Shown here: positions 10,527 to 21,900 of the stretch, piece by piece
Position numbering within the stretch: position 1 is the first letter of the stretch
Layout: each line of letters opens with the position of its first letter
Source of the DNA: Sacculina carcini
Taxonomy: Eukaryota > Arthropoda > Thecostraca > Sacculinidae
Assembly: GCA_916048095.2 (NCBI GenBank)
Contig: OU696572.1
Span: 5,413,362 to 5,477,361, forward strand
Length of the DNA stretch: 64,000 bases
Direction: 5' to 3'
Notes under the pieces: generated by a model
Databases searched by the model: none
Seen by the model: the letters and a program-made list of their open reading frames with translations, nothing else
Told to the model about the DNA's origin: nothing
Made by a program: the position numbers and the translations under genes

Positions 10527-10907
10527 ATCCGTGCTTTCATTGATGAAGCCTCTGCCACCCTATTAGCCAATTCTTACATCTTCTCAAAAATTGATTACTG
10601 CAACTCCCTCTTCTTTCAACTTCCAGTAAAATATGTCCGCCAACTTCAATCTGTGATTAATTTAGCATGTCGATTTGTTTTGCGACTTCCCCCAAAAACT
10701 CCTACATCATTCCACCTCCGGCAGCTTGGCTGGCCACCTGCTCTTTCACGAATTCGATTCATAATTTGCTGTTTGACATTAAAATTGATTCATTCTATAT
10801 CTTCATCTTTGTATCTTCGCTCTCTTCTCATACCCAGCGTTCGTTCTGATAGTCGCCATCGTAAGCCTTTACTCAGTCCTCCCGCTATCAATTTATCTCC
10901 CTGGTAG
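10527..10907 (+). pseudogene. LINE reverse transcriptase C-terminal fragment
   Basis: About 125 codons resemble the end of the RT domain of CR1/L2/Jockey-like non-LTR retrotransposons: the segment SKIDYCNSLFFQLPVKYV matches the usual ...LDYCNSLL.GLP... block, followed by LQSVINLACRFVLRLPP and a final LRSLL block. No catalytic palm, endonuclease or 3' tail is nearby. It is a 5'- and probably 3'-truncated dead copy. The exact LINE clade is uncertain. Confidence 0.7.
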
Positions 10908-10984
10908 TCCAAATCTTTTACATTTCATGCTCCTCGTTGTTGTGTCATTAGGCATACAACAGCAATGCAAGCAATTGTAATGGC

Positions 10985-11202
10985 AATAGATGAAGCGTAA
11001 ATTCAGTCAAAATCTCCTCGGCACAGACAGGGAATTATCCAAAACAATAACTACAAGATACTGCCAAGCCAAGCGGACGCTAAACATCAACAACTCAATC
11101 CCCACGCGTATCCCGCACGTCTCTCCCAAATCACCATTGTCCCACACCAATGTAAATAATATAATTCCTATAAACATAGTGATGCCAGACGGACATCCCA
11201 CA
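10985..11202 (-). repeat. Partial 3' LTR of the chimeric Gypsy
   Basis: On the minus strand the purine tract CAGGGGGAGG is followed immediately by TGTGGGATGTCC, a plausible LTR start. About 200 bp follow before the sequence loses recognisable structure near 10985. No matching 5' LTR is seen at the other end. Confidence 0.5.
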
Positions 11203-11204
11203 CC

Positions 11205-12175
11205 TCCCCCTGAGTCTGCAACTCAAAGTCGCAGACGTAATCATTCAAATGTTGAGGACGGCGACGTTGACGTTGGCTCCTTCTTGGAGGCGGCTTCTCC
11301 GTCGCAACCGGCACGTCCGGTTCGGTCTGGGGGGCGGCACTTTGAACGTCTTCCGGCCCACTGATACTGCGGAAACGATCTTGTATGGTCGACTCCGGCT
11401 TCACATCCAGCAGTAGATGTCGTCTGTTGCGTGTCGTTATGCTCCCACTTGGAGTGCGTAGCAGATAGCTCCGTGGACCTCGAACGCCGACTATGGTGCC
11501 GCTCAGGTCCCATCTCTTGGTTTCTTGGTTCTGAATCAGCGCAGAATCCCCAACCTTCAACCGGGGCATCGGTCGCGATCCACGATTATACGCCTGTTCG
11601 ACTTTGTCGCGACACACCTTGTCGATATTGTCGGCTCTATCCCTCCATCGGGGAGCGAAAGCGTCGCGATGCATCGGAACTTTTGAACGAATAGGATGAC
11701 CAAAAAGTATTTCTGCTTGAGAACGTCCATCTGCACCTGGCGTGTTCCTTAATTCGAGTAGACCTTCAGTAAATGAGTCATCATCGAGTTCACCATTCTG
11801 CGTCACTTTTTGCACCAGCCGTTTGACTCTTTTCACTGTCGACTCAGCGTTCCAATTCCCCTGCGGATGTTCGGCACTGCTGATGTCGTGCTGCACTTTC
11901 CAACGTGCGAAGAAGTCTCTGGTGCGACGAGCTGTATACTGCGGTCCTCCGTCGCTTCGAAGACGGTTCGGAACGCCATACGCTGCAAACAGCTGCCTCA
12001 GACTTTTGATGAGATGACGAGATGATGCATATGACCGCGGACATTCTGCCACACACGGCCAGTTTGACAACCTGTCGACATATATCAGGTATGTCCGACC
12101 TGCATACTGAAAGTAGTCTGTTGAGACGCTTTCGAAGACTCTTTCTGGTCTGTCATCACAGTGGTACGGCTATAC
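11205..12175 (-). pseudogene. Gypsy integrase core and C-terminus (non-CsRn1 clade)
   Basis: An open stretch of about 300 codons (12070-11168) begins inside the integrase core at the block SNWPCVAECPR. The second catalytic Asp is in RSDGGPQYTA and the Glu in NWNAESTVKRVKRLV. A chromatin/DNA-binding region with VGDSALIQNQETKRWD and a basic tail RRSQRQRRRPQHLNDYV follow. Just upstream, in another frame, the first-Asp block reads STDYFQYAGRTYL. These blocks resemble Mag/K02A2.6-type Gypsy integrases and not the CsRn1-type core seen at 6600-6920. Confidence 0.7.
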
Positions 12176-12197
12176 AAGATCTAGTCCAGTCTCTTAT

Positions 12198-14351
12198 CTA
12201 CTTGTCCATACCAGACCAGAAATAACGATCTTTTACAAGAGGTAACGTAGCCTTCACGCCAGCATGCGACATACCGTGCAAATGATTGAAAATCGTCAGT
12301 CTGAGTGACTGCGGTACAAATGGTCGCGCTGTTGCTAAGGTCATATCACAGTACAAGTTACGTTCACCACACGAGAATTTGCGTAGTTTGTCAATAAAAT
12401 GTTTAATTTCAACGTCTGTTTCTTGTTGCTCGGCGATAGCCGGCAGATCAAACGCATCAACTTGCACATTATTTGTGATGTGTGACTGACCTTGAACTTG
12501 GTTCGGGGATGTTGAATTGACAGTTGAAGATACTGCAGTGTGGACTTCACAAACTCCCACTGGTCGCGACAATCAATCTGCTACTATGTTGTCCGTGCCG
12601 GATATGAAGTTGACTTCTGCAACGTACTCTGTAAGCAGCGAAAGATGTCTTTGTTGTCTGTCTAGTTTAGCTGGTTTTCTACTATTGAACGCTGCGACCA
12701 AGGGGCGATGATCCGTTGACAAGGTCACGTGCTGGCCTTCGATCAGGTGTCGAAATTGTAACACCGCAAGGTAGGCAGCAAGCAGCTTGCGGTCAAATGC
12801 TGAATATCGTTTTTGAGTGTCGGATAGTTTCTTGGAAAACAGCTCCACCAGGTATGCTTTACCGTCATGCATTTCATGCAAGGCTGCTCCTACTGCCACC
12901 TGCGAACTATCAGTGACCAGCTGATAAGTCGTACATGTGGGCAGTGGATGATGTAAGCACACAGACACAGTCAAAGTTTTCTTACAAGCTGCTACAGCTG
13001 GCAATTAATTGTCACCCAGCATCAATGTTTTGTTGTTTGGTTCTTTCCTAACCCTTTCGGTAAGTGGACAGACATTTTCAGCGTACTGTGGAATCGTGCG
13101 GCGATAGAAGCCTGTAGCTCCAAGAAAACGTCGCAGCTCGTGTGAAGAGGTCGGAAACTCTTGCTCAGTCAGGGCGGATACCTTGGACGGCGACGGATGA
13201 ATTCCCTGCGATGTGACTTCGTAGCCTGGAAATTCCAGCTCGTTCACACTGAATATACATTTCTCCGCCTTGATACGCAACGAATGCTGCTACAACACCT
13301 CAAAGACTTGACGTAGATGACGCTGATGCTCGTCTGAGTCGCGCGAGAAGACAAGCACATCGTCAATATACACAAAAAACAATCTAGGTCACGAAAAATG
13401 GAATACATGTACCTTTGAAAAGTTGATGGTGCGTTTCCCAAGCCAAACGGCATAAACAAATACTCGTACAGGCCTGCTGGAGTAGATATTGCCGTTTTAG
13501 CTATGTCTTGGTGTGCCACTGGTATCTGGTGATAAGCCCGCAATAATTCGAGCTTTGAAAAACATGACTTGCCGTAAAGTTTCGCTGAACAATCGTGTAT
13601 ATGCGGGATTGGGTAGCAAATGCGCTTTGCGACCGAATTCAGCATACCAAAATCACCAGTCAGTCGCCAGCCCCCATTTTTTCGCCACTAAATGAACAGG
13701 CGACGACCACGGCAAATCAGACGGTCATAGAACACCTGCTTTTAATGAACTGTCAATTTCAGTTTCGATCAGATCTTGTTTAAGTGGAGAAAATCTACGG
13801 CGACCAGCATGCACTGGTGCGGCACTGCCTGTGTCTATAGCGTGACTCACTTTGTGATTGTGTACACTCACCGTTTTTTTATGTGGCACCGTCAAGCTTG
13901 AGGACTCCGACAACAATTTTTGCACAGGAACAGAGAACCTGGACGTGTCGTTAACAGTCATGCACGGAATATGAGCTGGCGCAGGCTTTGCTGGCGCACT
14001 GAGTAGTGTGACTGAATCTCTCAGACATCGCAGACTGCAGTCGACGGCCAGACGGTGATGACACAGGAAATCGTTGCCAAGAAGTGACTCAGTCACTTCA
14101 AATACCACGAATGTCCATGTGAGCACGCGACGAAGTGCTTTAAATGATATATCCAATGTGACTTCACCGTGTACACGTATTCTGTCACCGCCGGCTGATG
14201 TCAAAGTTACGTTTGTTGGTTGGAGAACAAAAAACACAGAGGCGGGTGTCAACATCGACACCCCAGCCCCAGTGACAACAATATAACTGATTTTTTTATC
14301 ACCAACCTTAGCAGCGACCTTCAACAGCGGCAGACCCTGGGTCGCGTACAC
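12198..14351 (-). pseudogene. pol: CsRn1-type pol remnant (protease, RT, RNase H, integrase zinc finger)
   Basis: Pieces in several frames line up with the intact pol at 4412-7537. Protease (14351-13725): the catalytic DTG is changed to VTG in IVVTGAGVSML. RT (13645-13005): LRAYHQIPVAHQDIAKTA and FMPFGLGNAPSTFQRYM are present, but a frameshift falls just before the YIDD motif. RNase H (13004-12573): LVTDSSQVAVGAAL, ending at ISGTDNIVAD before a stop. Integrase zinc finger (12572-12198): HLHGMSHAGVKATL. At least four frame changes and several stops make it dead. Confidence 0.8.
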
Positions 14352-14389
14352 AGATGCCTATCTCGTCAGTCTTCCTGCTGCCTTTCTGT

Positions 14390-15060
14390 TTAGTTTTCGC
14401 GCGAAGCAGGTCGTGACGATGACTGCATTACAATATCACGGCGCTTATTCGGCCATCGACACCACGGCTTGCAGTATCTGGCTTTTGAACAATAGAACAG
14501 ATGAGTTCTGCACACCTTGGGGCGTTGGCCGGCATGATATAGCCGCAATGATGATGATTGCAGCGCCGATGATTCTGCTGTGTTTCTCACTCTGCTGTTG
14601 AAACAACTCTTCGATGGCGCCTCATTTCTTTGAGCTGCACTGCCATGCATTGAACTTTACTCACCAGCGGGACCAATTCATCAGCAAGCCTTGCTAGTTG
14701 CGACAATTCCATTTCTTTTTGAGCAGCTAACACTGGTCCTATCGAGCTGGGCAGAGACTGGATGGTCGCGCGGATGGTCTGCCTGTCATTGCGCGAGTTG
14801 ATATCAGTTCTTCAAACAGTTCTGGCTTAGTCCCTTCGTAAAACTGCAGAACTTCGCTCTTCAGTGCTGTGAATTTTTGTTGTTTGAGAACTGCAGGAGA
14901 CATCTGCGACAAAACATCCGGCGGTAGAGCTGCCATCACGTGGAAGACTTTTGTTACCTCGGACGTGATTCCTTGTAGATAGAACTGTGCTTAAAGTGTC
15001 ATGAACCAACCATCAACGGCTTTCTCCATAAATGGAGGTGCTTTGATGGATACATGATAG
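14390..15060 (-). pseudogene. gag: CsRn1-type gag remnant
   Basis: Fragments such as LPPDVLSQMSPAVLKQQKF and LQFYEGTKPELFEELI (14939-14739) match the usual CsRn1 Gag capsid region, and a Cys-rich stretch YCSKARYCKPWCRWP (14650-14390) sits where the C-terminal Cys/His cluster is expected. The frames are broken by stops and shifts. Confidence 0.6.
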
Positions 15061-15093
15061 ACTGGTTCAGCTGAATTATTTGTTTCAAGTTCG

Positions 15094-15111
15094 TCCATGT
15101 CGGGGTCACCA
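15094..15111 (-). promoter_or_regulatory. Primer binding site, tRNA-Trp type (degenerate)
   Basis: On the minus strand TGGTGACCCCGACATGG differs from the intact site at 3486 by one base. It marks the 5' end of the chimeric element as CsRn1-derived. Confidence 0.7.
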
Positions 15112-15319
15112 GTTGAAGTTGCGGTTGTATCAGAAGCACAATGTTAACACCACAACGTTCAGTGAGCAAGTGGCTTATGGCCTTGGCACAGCACAAGTCA
15201 AGTCAACCATTTGTCAGTAGTAAACCGTATTTACATTAATAATGACGAAAATACAAATATACATGTGAATTAAACAAATATATATGTGCTAATTGAACAA
15301 ATATATATGTGAATACCAT

Positions 15320-15960
15320 CGTGCTAGGAATTTTGTTTTCTACAATGCGGTATAATTTATAATTTTCCAAAGTGTATCTCAACGAAGTTATGGCGGTGTA
15401 AAGTCAAAAAGACATATTACCAATTTGACAGCTATTATGCGCACTTGCGATTACACAGGAATATACTCCGATTAAATTTCACTGAAGCCCAATCCCAACT
15501 AAGAATGCATCATATTAGCTCCAAGCATTGATGGTGTGGTTTTATTGCGTACAGTTTAATTAATGCTACACTATACTGAATAGAAAGTCTTTATTGTCCT
15601 CAATATTTACACATGAATTGTTCCGCACGACGAGCGGGCAAAATACTACTGGTAACAAAGTAAACTACTGAATTTTACTGTGTAATTTAATTGGTATAAT
15701 TTCAAGTTGCATACGCCTAAGTTGCAAAAGTATAGGGTTGTAATATCATGCAATGCCAACTATATGCATATGCTGGTTTAGTGGAAGCATTAATATGGAA
15801 TTATATAGATGACAGAAAGTGTCATTGTTTGGATAGTGTTACACTTCTGAATTACTGCACACGAAGGACGGGTGTGAATTTGAGCAGTGCTGAGGAAAAA
15901 TACTTCGTCAGTAATTAAAACAAGAATTGACAAATATATTTTTTTCTTTTTATTATATTT
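15320..15960 (-). repeat. Inverted copy of the AT-rich/GC-motif repeat, with an empty Gypsy site
   Basis: The reverse complement matches 2820-3196 joined directly to 8491-8800. At 15566-15569 the target GTAG is present once, with no insertion. The GC motif is present near 15625 and its type B form near 15860. This shows what the locus at 3193 looked like before the Gypsy inserted, and that the repeat family exists in several copies. Confidence 0.8.
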
Positions 15961-16700
15961 CAAATATATTTATTTTCTTCGAGTCCTCCACTGAAACAGC
16001 TACTGCACCGTTACAAATAATATAAGTAATATAAGTAATGCACGAAATACAAGTAAAATAACCTAAGCCAATGCGCGGCAATCGCAACGAGCACGTTGTC
16101 CAACACAATGTGTCGGACGATGCTCGGGTCGAACTAGCACAAGGCGAGCGAGACACAGAGAGTAGCCCTGTCAGTCAAGCTATTGCCTAAGTACCAGTCC
16201 AACTGCTCGCGCACCGAGGCGACGGGACTTAAATAAACTTGGCCATTCGTGTGCATCGACCCGACCGCGTATGAACATTGTAACACGATTGGCCAGGCAA
16301 TAAAATCAGACAAATGTAGCCACCTGATTGGTCGCTATGTGATCACGCGAGCACGTAGGCTACTGTGATTGGTGGAACTATTTTCGCAGGCTAACACGCA
16401 CACAAGCTATGTCGCACGCAGACATACGTCACTTAACCTACACTGAACATTCTAGAACGCATGCCACATAAACATACGCGCAAGCATACACATACAACAT
16501 GCGTGTTTGCTGGTTGTACTAGACACACGTCACTTAACATACATCGAACATTCTGGAAGTCATGCCACACAAACATACAAACACACGCGGCATATACATA
16601 AAAACGCATACGCTCACGCAAACACATTTAATTATACACACATTAATATAATAAATAAAGTATGCATGACAGGCCCACATGCATAAATGACAAAATTTCA
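15961..16700 (-). repeat. Possible solo LTR or LTR-like sequence
   Basis: This stretch is less AT-rich than its flanks. On the minus strand it has a TATA-like TTTATTTAAG (16228-16238) followed by CAGGGCTACTCTCTGTGTCTCG near 16160, which resembles CAGAGCTACTCTCTGTGTCTCGG in the LTR at 28864-29690. That arrangement fits an LTR promoter and transcript start. I cannot fix the termini or see a target duplication, so this is tentative. The remainder to 16700 holds only CA-rich sequence. Confidence 0.35.
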
Positions 16701-17189
16701 ATCTATAATCTAAATGTTAAATGAAATTCGGGCGTCCGATTTTCTGTACGTTTTTCTCTATTTCTCAACAACTAATTATCACAGATCTAAATATATTATA
16801 CCATCATGCTGCAAAATTTGTCATCTATAGCAGTGTTTATCAACCTTTTTCTTTCCGTGGCCCCCTTAAACACAATGTGAGTCATTGTGGCCCCCCAGAA
16901 ACCGTCAGAAGTCATTGTGGCCCCATACACACATGGATCGTCGCGACGCGACTTCCCCACAGGATTTGCTCATGTACGCTGGTGAATATTTCCAACGACA
17001 ACCGAAACAACGCCACAACCGGAAGACACGATTGAAATTTGCATCATCGACAATTATAATATAGACTATTATATTATGTCAACAAATGTTTCGTGGCCCG
17101 TGAGTAAATATGTTGGCCCCCCATTTTTAATATTTCGTCCTATGGCCCTTCAGAAAATTCCCTTGGCCCCCGAGGGGGCCATATGGCAC

Positions 17190-17872
17190 TATAACAAAGT
17201 TATAATCAGACCAGTTTTCTATCTGTCAGTTTACTCAGTTTTCTTTCTCTCTCTCATTCTCAGTTTACGTTCTCGTTTTTTCGCGGCTTGCTTGTGCAGC
17301 TGTCGTTAGGCAAATTTATGTGTTAGAGCGACGCCCGTATTACACGGTGCCTGGTATGTTTGGCTCTAGCGGAGTATGTGTGACAGTGATTAATGACCCT
17401 TTTTTGTACGTTTGACTTGGCTGATCATCTCGAGGCAACACGCCTGTGTACTGTCAAATCGCGTTTAGAAATAGCTTGTGTCCCGGTTGTGTAGTTCGAG
17501 CAGTTTGGCCAGCTGGCAATTGCTTGCGAAATATGGTGCCAACGACGTGTGTTCGCAGGTATATAACCGGGGGTTTAATGAGAATAAGGGGGTACTTTGG
17601 CTGTGCTTGTTGGTGGGTCAGTTGGTTTGGTTGGACTGTCGACGTGCGAGATAAGACTCACCACTCACTCAGGCAAGCCGTAATTAATTCATTAGATTTA
17701 AGAATAACTTTAACGTAGATTGACTGATTGCTGAAAATATACAATTCAACTTCGACTGGGTGATCATTATTTGTTATCGCGGAACACAACATCAAGAGGA
17801 ACTATCAAGACTTCACGATCAGCCAAACGAAGACCAACATAACAACATATTATTATCATCACTATCGTTACA
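17190..17872 (+). repeat. 5' LTR
   Basis: 683 bp, beginning TATAACAAAG and ending ATCGTTACA; the termini TATAAC/GTTACA are near-perfect inverted repeats (a TGTAAC start with one change). A TATA-like GTATATAACC lies near 17560. Confidence 0.9.
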
Positions 17873-17892
17873 TTTGGTGCCGTGACCCGGAT
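17873..17892 (+). promoter_or_regulatory. Primer binding site, probably tRNA-His
   Basis: TTTGGTGCCGTGACCCGGAT begins directly after the LTR. TGGTGCCGTGACxCGG is the complement expected for tRNA-His 3' ends, with one likely mismatch. Confidence 0.55.
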
Positions 17893-18029
17893 CTTTAATT
17901 GTGTTTATCTTCTCGGCATAGTCGAAACTCGTTCACTTCCACCGGTGGCTCAAAATTGTGAGGTGAGTGGTATCTTAATTTTCCTTGAGCCTTGCCTTTA
18001 TCCAGAATTTTAATTAAGGTAAAGTAAAA

Positions 18030-18989
18030 ATGGATGAGAGATTTATTACAGCGGTAGGCATAATTGCTAATGAAATTAAAACAGCGAATATAGTAAAGAA
18101 TATCCATCAATTTTCTGGAGAAAATCCTAGTCGATTTTATCAGTGGGCAACTGACATGGATAGTCAGGCTTTAACTGCACCTAATAATCAAATGCTAGAT
18201 ATAGCTATAAAAACCCTAGGAGGATCGGCAGGAAGATTTGCGCGAATATTAATAGAAGATAATGAAAACATAACATGGTCGTCACTCCGTACAGCCCTCA
18301 GGGATAGGTATAGTGATTATACAAGTAATACGTGTGCACGAGAAAAGCTATGACATTGTAGACAACAAAAGGGTGAATTAATTCCTAATTACTCAGATAG
18401 ATTATTGGAATTAGGTCTAGAAGCATTCGACGACATTGATTCATCAGAGTCACAACAATCTTTAATTGAAGTGTTTGAGCGTGGAATATTAGACAATAGC
18501 ATTGCACGAGCATTGATAAGACAAAATTTTGATTCTTTACAACAAGCTACTGAATTTGCAATTGAAGCACAAAGAAACGAGCGAACATTTACTCTATTTA
18601 GAGGTAAACAAGTCACAGAACCCATGGAAATTGGAGCAGTTCAAGGTGAAAAATCTGAAATGAGTAAGGATATTCAGAAGCTAACACAGTGCGTAATCGA
18701 ACTAAGCAGACAGGTAAAGAATATAAATACTATACCCGAGGATATCAGGCCACATAGACATAATTTACAGCAATATCCGTAGCGTGGACCACCACCACCA
18801 CCGATTAATAGATACTGGAACCAACAACCAAATCAGCAAAGAACAATGCCTCGAAGTTTCCAGGCTGCACAAAAATATTCATGGACCCCAGACGGACAAC
18901 CAATATGCCAACACTGTGGTAGAATCGGTCACACTAGACAACATTGCAGGGCTCGTATGATGCCAGCAAGAAATCAGTCGGAAAACTAA
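18030..18989 (+). pseudogene. gag: Gag with two in-frame stops
   Basis: One frame runs from ATG 18030 to TAA 18987-18989 (320 codons) but is cut by TGA at 18351-18353 and TAG at 18780-18782. The first third has a retroviral-capsid-like region with ENPSRFYQWATDMDS; the middle carries LIEVFERGILDNSIARALI; the end has a CCHC zinc knuckle CQHCGRIGHTRQHC. Sequence stays collinear across both stops, so these are point nonsense changes or sites of readthrough. Gag would form the particle that packages the RNA. The end overlaps pol, which lies in the -1 frame. Confidence 0.8.
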
Positions 18990-21900
18990 AGAAAACCGCT
19001 ATTGAAACTGGTCAGTATGTGGTTCAGACTTCTAAACCCAGTGAACATTTGGTTGGTAATATTAATATAAATAATAAAACACCAATGTGTTATGCAAATG
19101 TAGGAGGCAAGCGAATTTACATATTGATTGATACTGGGTGTGACGTAACAATAATATCAAAAGAAATTGTGATGAAATTAAATCAACTGCATAAAATAAT
19201 TCTCGACGATGCCGTACGCTTAACTAGTATTACTGGAACAAGATTAAAAAACGCTGGAACTATTAAATTACCCATCTGTCTTGCTAAATTTAATACTGAA
19301 TATGATTTTAGAGTGGTAGAGAACTTGAAGTATGATTGCATTCTAGGATCAGATTTCTTCCGCCAATTTAATGTACGACTGGACTTTGAAACATACACGA
19401 TAAAAATACTAGGTAGTACAATACCGTTAGTGTCAAAGTCGGCTCTAAATGCACCAAATAAGCACTTGATAAGACTAAAAAATTCTGTAAAAATTGATCC
19501 TAGGACTTGTACAACTATATTTGACGCATATATCGAAAATTGGGATAATAAGTGTAATGAACTTGTGATAACACCGGATCATAAGTTATATCCATTCAAT
19601 ATGGAGCCATTGCTACATGTGAAGCAAACAGTGACAAGTATCACGAATAATTGTCTTTCCATTTCTTTTGTTAATTATTCCACTCGCCGACTGAGCTTAA
19701 CAGCTAATCAAGTAATTGGTTATGGAGAACCAACGCAAAATTTCAATGTAGCAGAGGTGAAGCAGGGCAGGGAATGTAAAACAGATGAAAGACAGGAAGT
19801 AAATATGAATCATTTGACTGCTACACAGAAAGAGAAAATTGTTCAATTGTTAGAACAAAATATAGATATATTTGCTAAATCAAACATGGATTTGGGAAAA
19901 ACTGACCTAATGGAAATTATAATAGAGACTGAAGATAACGCCAAACCCATCAAACAACAACCGTACCGATTACCATATAGCCAGCGACAATTTGTAGAGG
20001 AACATTTGAACGAATTATTGAAGGCTAATCTAATTAAGCCATCCCAATCACCCTGGGCATCACCAATTTTATTAGTGTCAAAGAAAGATGAATCACTCAG
20101 ATTATGTGTTGATTATAGGAAACTGAACAGGGTCACAAAGAAAAGTGGGTATCCATTGCCCAGGGTCGATGATATATTAGCATCTCTCGGAGGATCAAAG
20201 TATTTCACTTCACTAGATTTAAAATCAGGATATTGGCAGATTCCCGTACACAAGGATTCAATTCCAAAGACAGCATTTACTTGTTTCTTAGGGAGTTTTG
20301 AGTGGAATTATATGCCGTTTGGACTTGCTTGCGCACCATCGGTGTTTTCAGAACTGATGAATACTGTATTACACGGAATACAGTATAAATTTTGTATTGC
20401 TTATATGGACGATATCATAATATTCTCAAGATCATTCGAGGAACATTTGGAGCACTTGCAAATTGTATTTGAACGACTCAAAAAGGCCAGGTTGAAATTA
20501 AAGCAGTCAAAGTGTGAATTTTTACGCCCGGAAATTAATTATTTAGGACACGTAGTGTCACCCAGTGGTATTAAACCGGATCCTAACAAAGTTATAGCAC
20601 TGAATAAGTTACAAACTCCAAGAACAGTAAAAGACATTCGGTCATTTATCGGATTAGCCAGTTATTACAGAAGATTCATATCAAAATTTGCGGAAATTAG
20701 TAAACCATTAACATCCTTAACACGGAAACATGCACGCTTTGAATGGTCACGTCAGTGTCAAAAAGCGTTTGACCAATTGAAAATAGCTCTCGCAGAATCA
20801 CCAATACTAAATTACCCAGACATGAACAAGCCATTCAAATTATACACGGACGCTTCAGATGTTGGAATAGGCAGTGCATTAGTACAAGAAACAGATAATG
20901 GACAAGAAAGGGTGATTCAGTTTCTGTCATATCAGCTATCTAACTCACAAATGAACTGGCCGATAATCGAGAAAGAAGCTTATGCCATTGTGTACTCTTG
21001 TCAGAAGTTTCGACCATATTTGTATGGAGCTAAATTCACCGTATATTGTGATCATAAGCCGTTGCAACATCTTTTTACATCTGAAATGAGGAACCCACGC
21101 ATAAAACGATGGGCTATCATGCTGGACGAATATAAATGTAATGTCGAATATATTCCAGGTTCAAAGAATATTGTTGCAGACGCTCTATCAAGATTGCCGA
21201 CAGAAGAAAATGAAGTAAACCTCATTGATTCTGATACTTACGCAGGGGCACAATTGAGTAGTACAATAGAGGCATGCCCAGAAAATAAAGATATTGAGGA
21301 TAACTGTGAAGAAATTATCAGAAGCTCGAACAATCTTATAAATTTACAAAGAGAAGACAAATATTTTGCAGCCATAATTACAATACTTAATGATAAAAGT
21401 AAAGAATGCAACTTACGACCAACAAAAGAAGTGAAATCATTTGTAATGCATGATGAATTATTGTATCACATATCAGACCCCGACCATTGTAACAAACATC
21501 CCGGCATGCAGTTGTGCGTTCCATCACTTTTCAGACCATTATTAATGAAGGAATCCCATGACGGATACTTAGGTGGACACTTTGGAATTGATAAAACGTA
21601 TACAAAAATACGATCACGATATTTCTGGCCCGACATGTATAAGGATGTAGTTCAGTATGTCACAAAGTGCGTTCAATGTAATATGAGAAAACTCCACAAA
21701 CAAAAACCACCTCTGCAAGACATGCAAATCCCTCATTATCCCTTTGAGATTATTTCAATTGATTGTTGCGGTCCATTCCCTTTGAGTTATGCTGAAAATA
21801 AGTTCATAATAAATATTGTTGATCATTTTTCCGGATTCCCCGAATCCTTCCCAGTACCAGACAAGTCTGCAGATCAAATATGTAGAATTTTAATTGAAGA

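Larger units (their letters stand above)
10985..15300 (-). mobile_element. Degenerate chimeric Ty3/Gypsy element
   Basis: Read on the minus strand: tRNA-Trp primer site (15111-15094), CsRn1-type gag and pol up to the integrase zinc finger (about 15060-12198), then an integrase core and C-terminus of a different Gypsy type (about 12180-11205), a purine tract and an LTR start TGTGGGATG (11202). The 5' sequence next to the primer site does not begin with the same LTR, consistent with two parents. Many frameshifts and stops make it non-functional. The outer limits are approximate. Confidence 0.7.
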
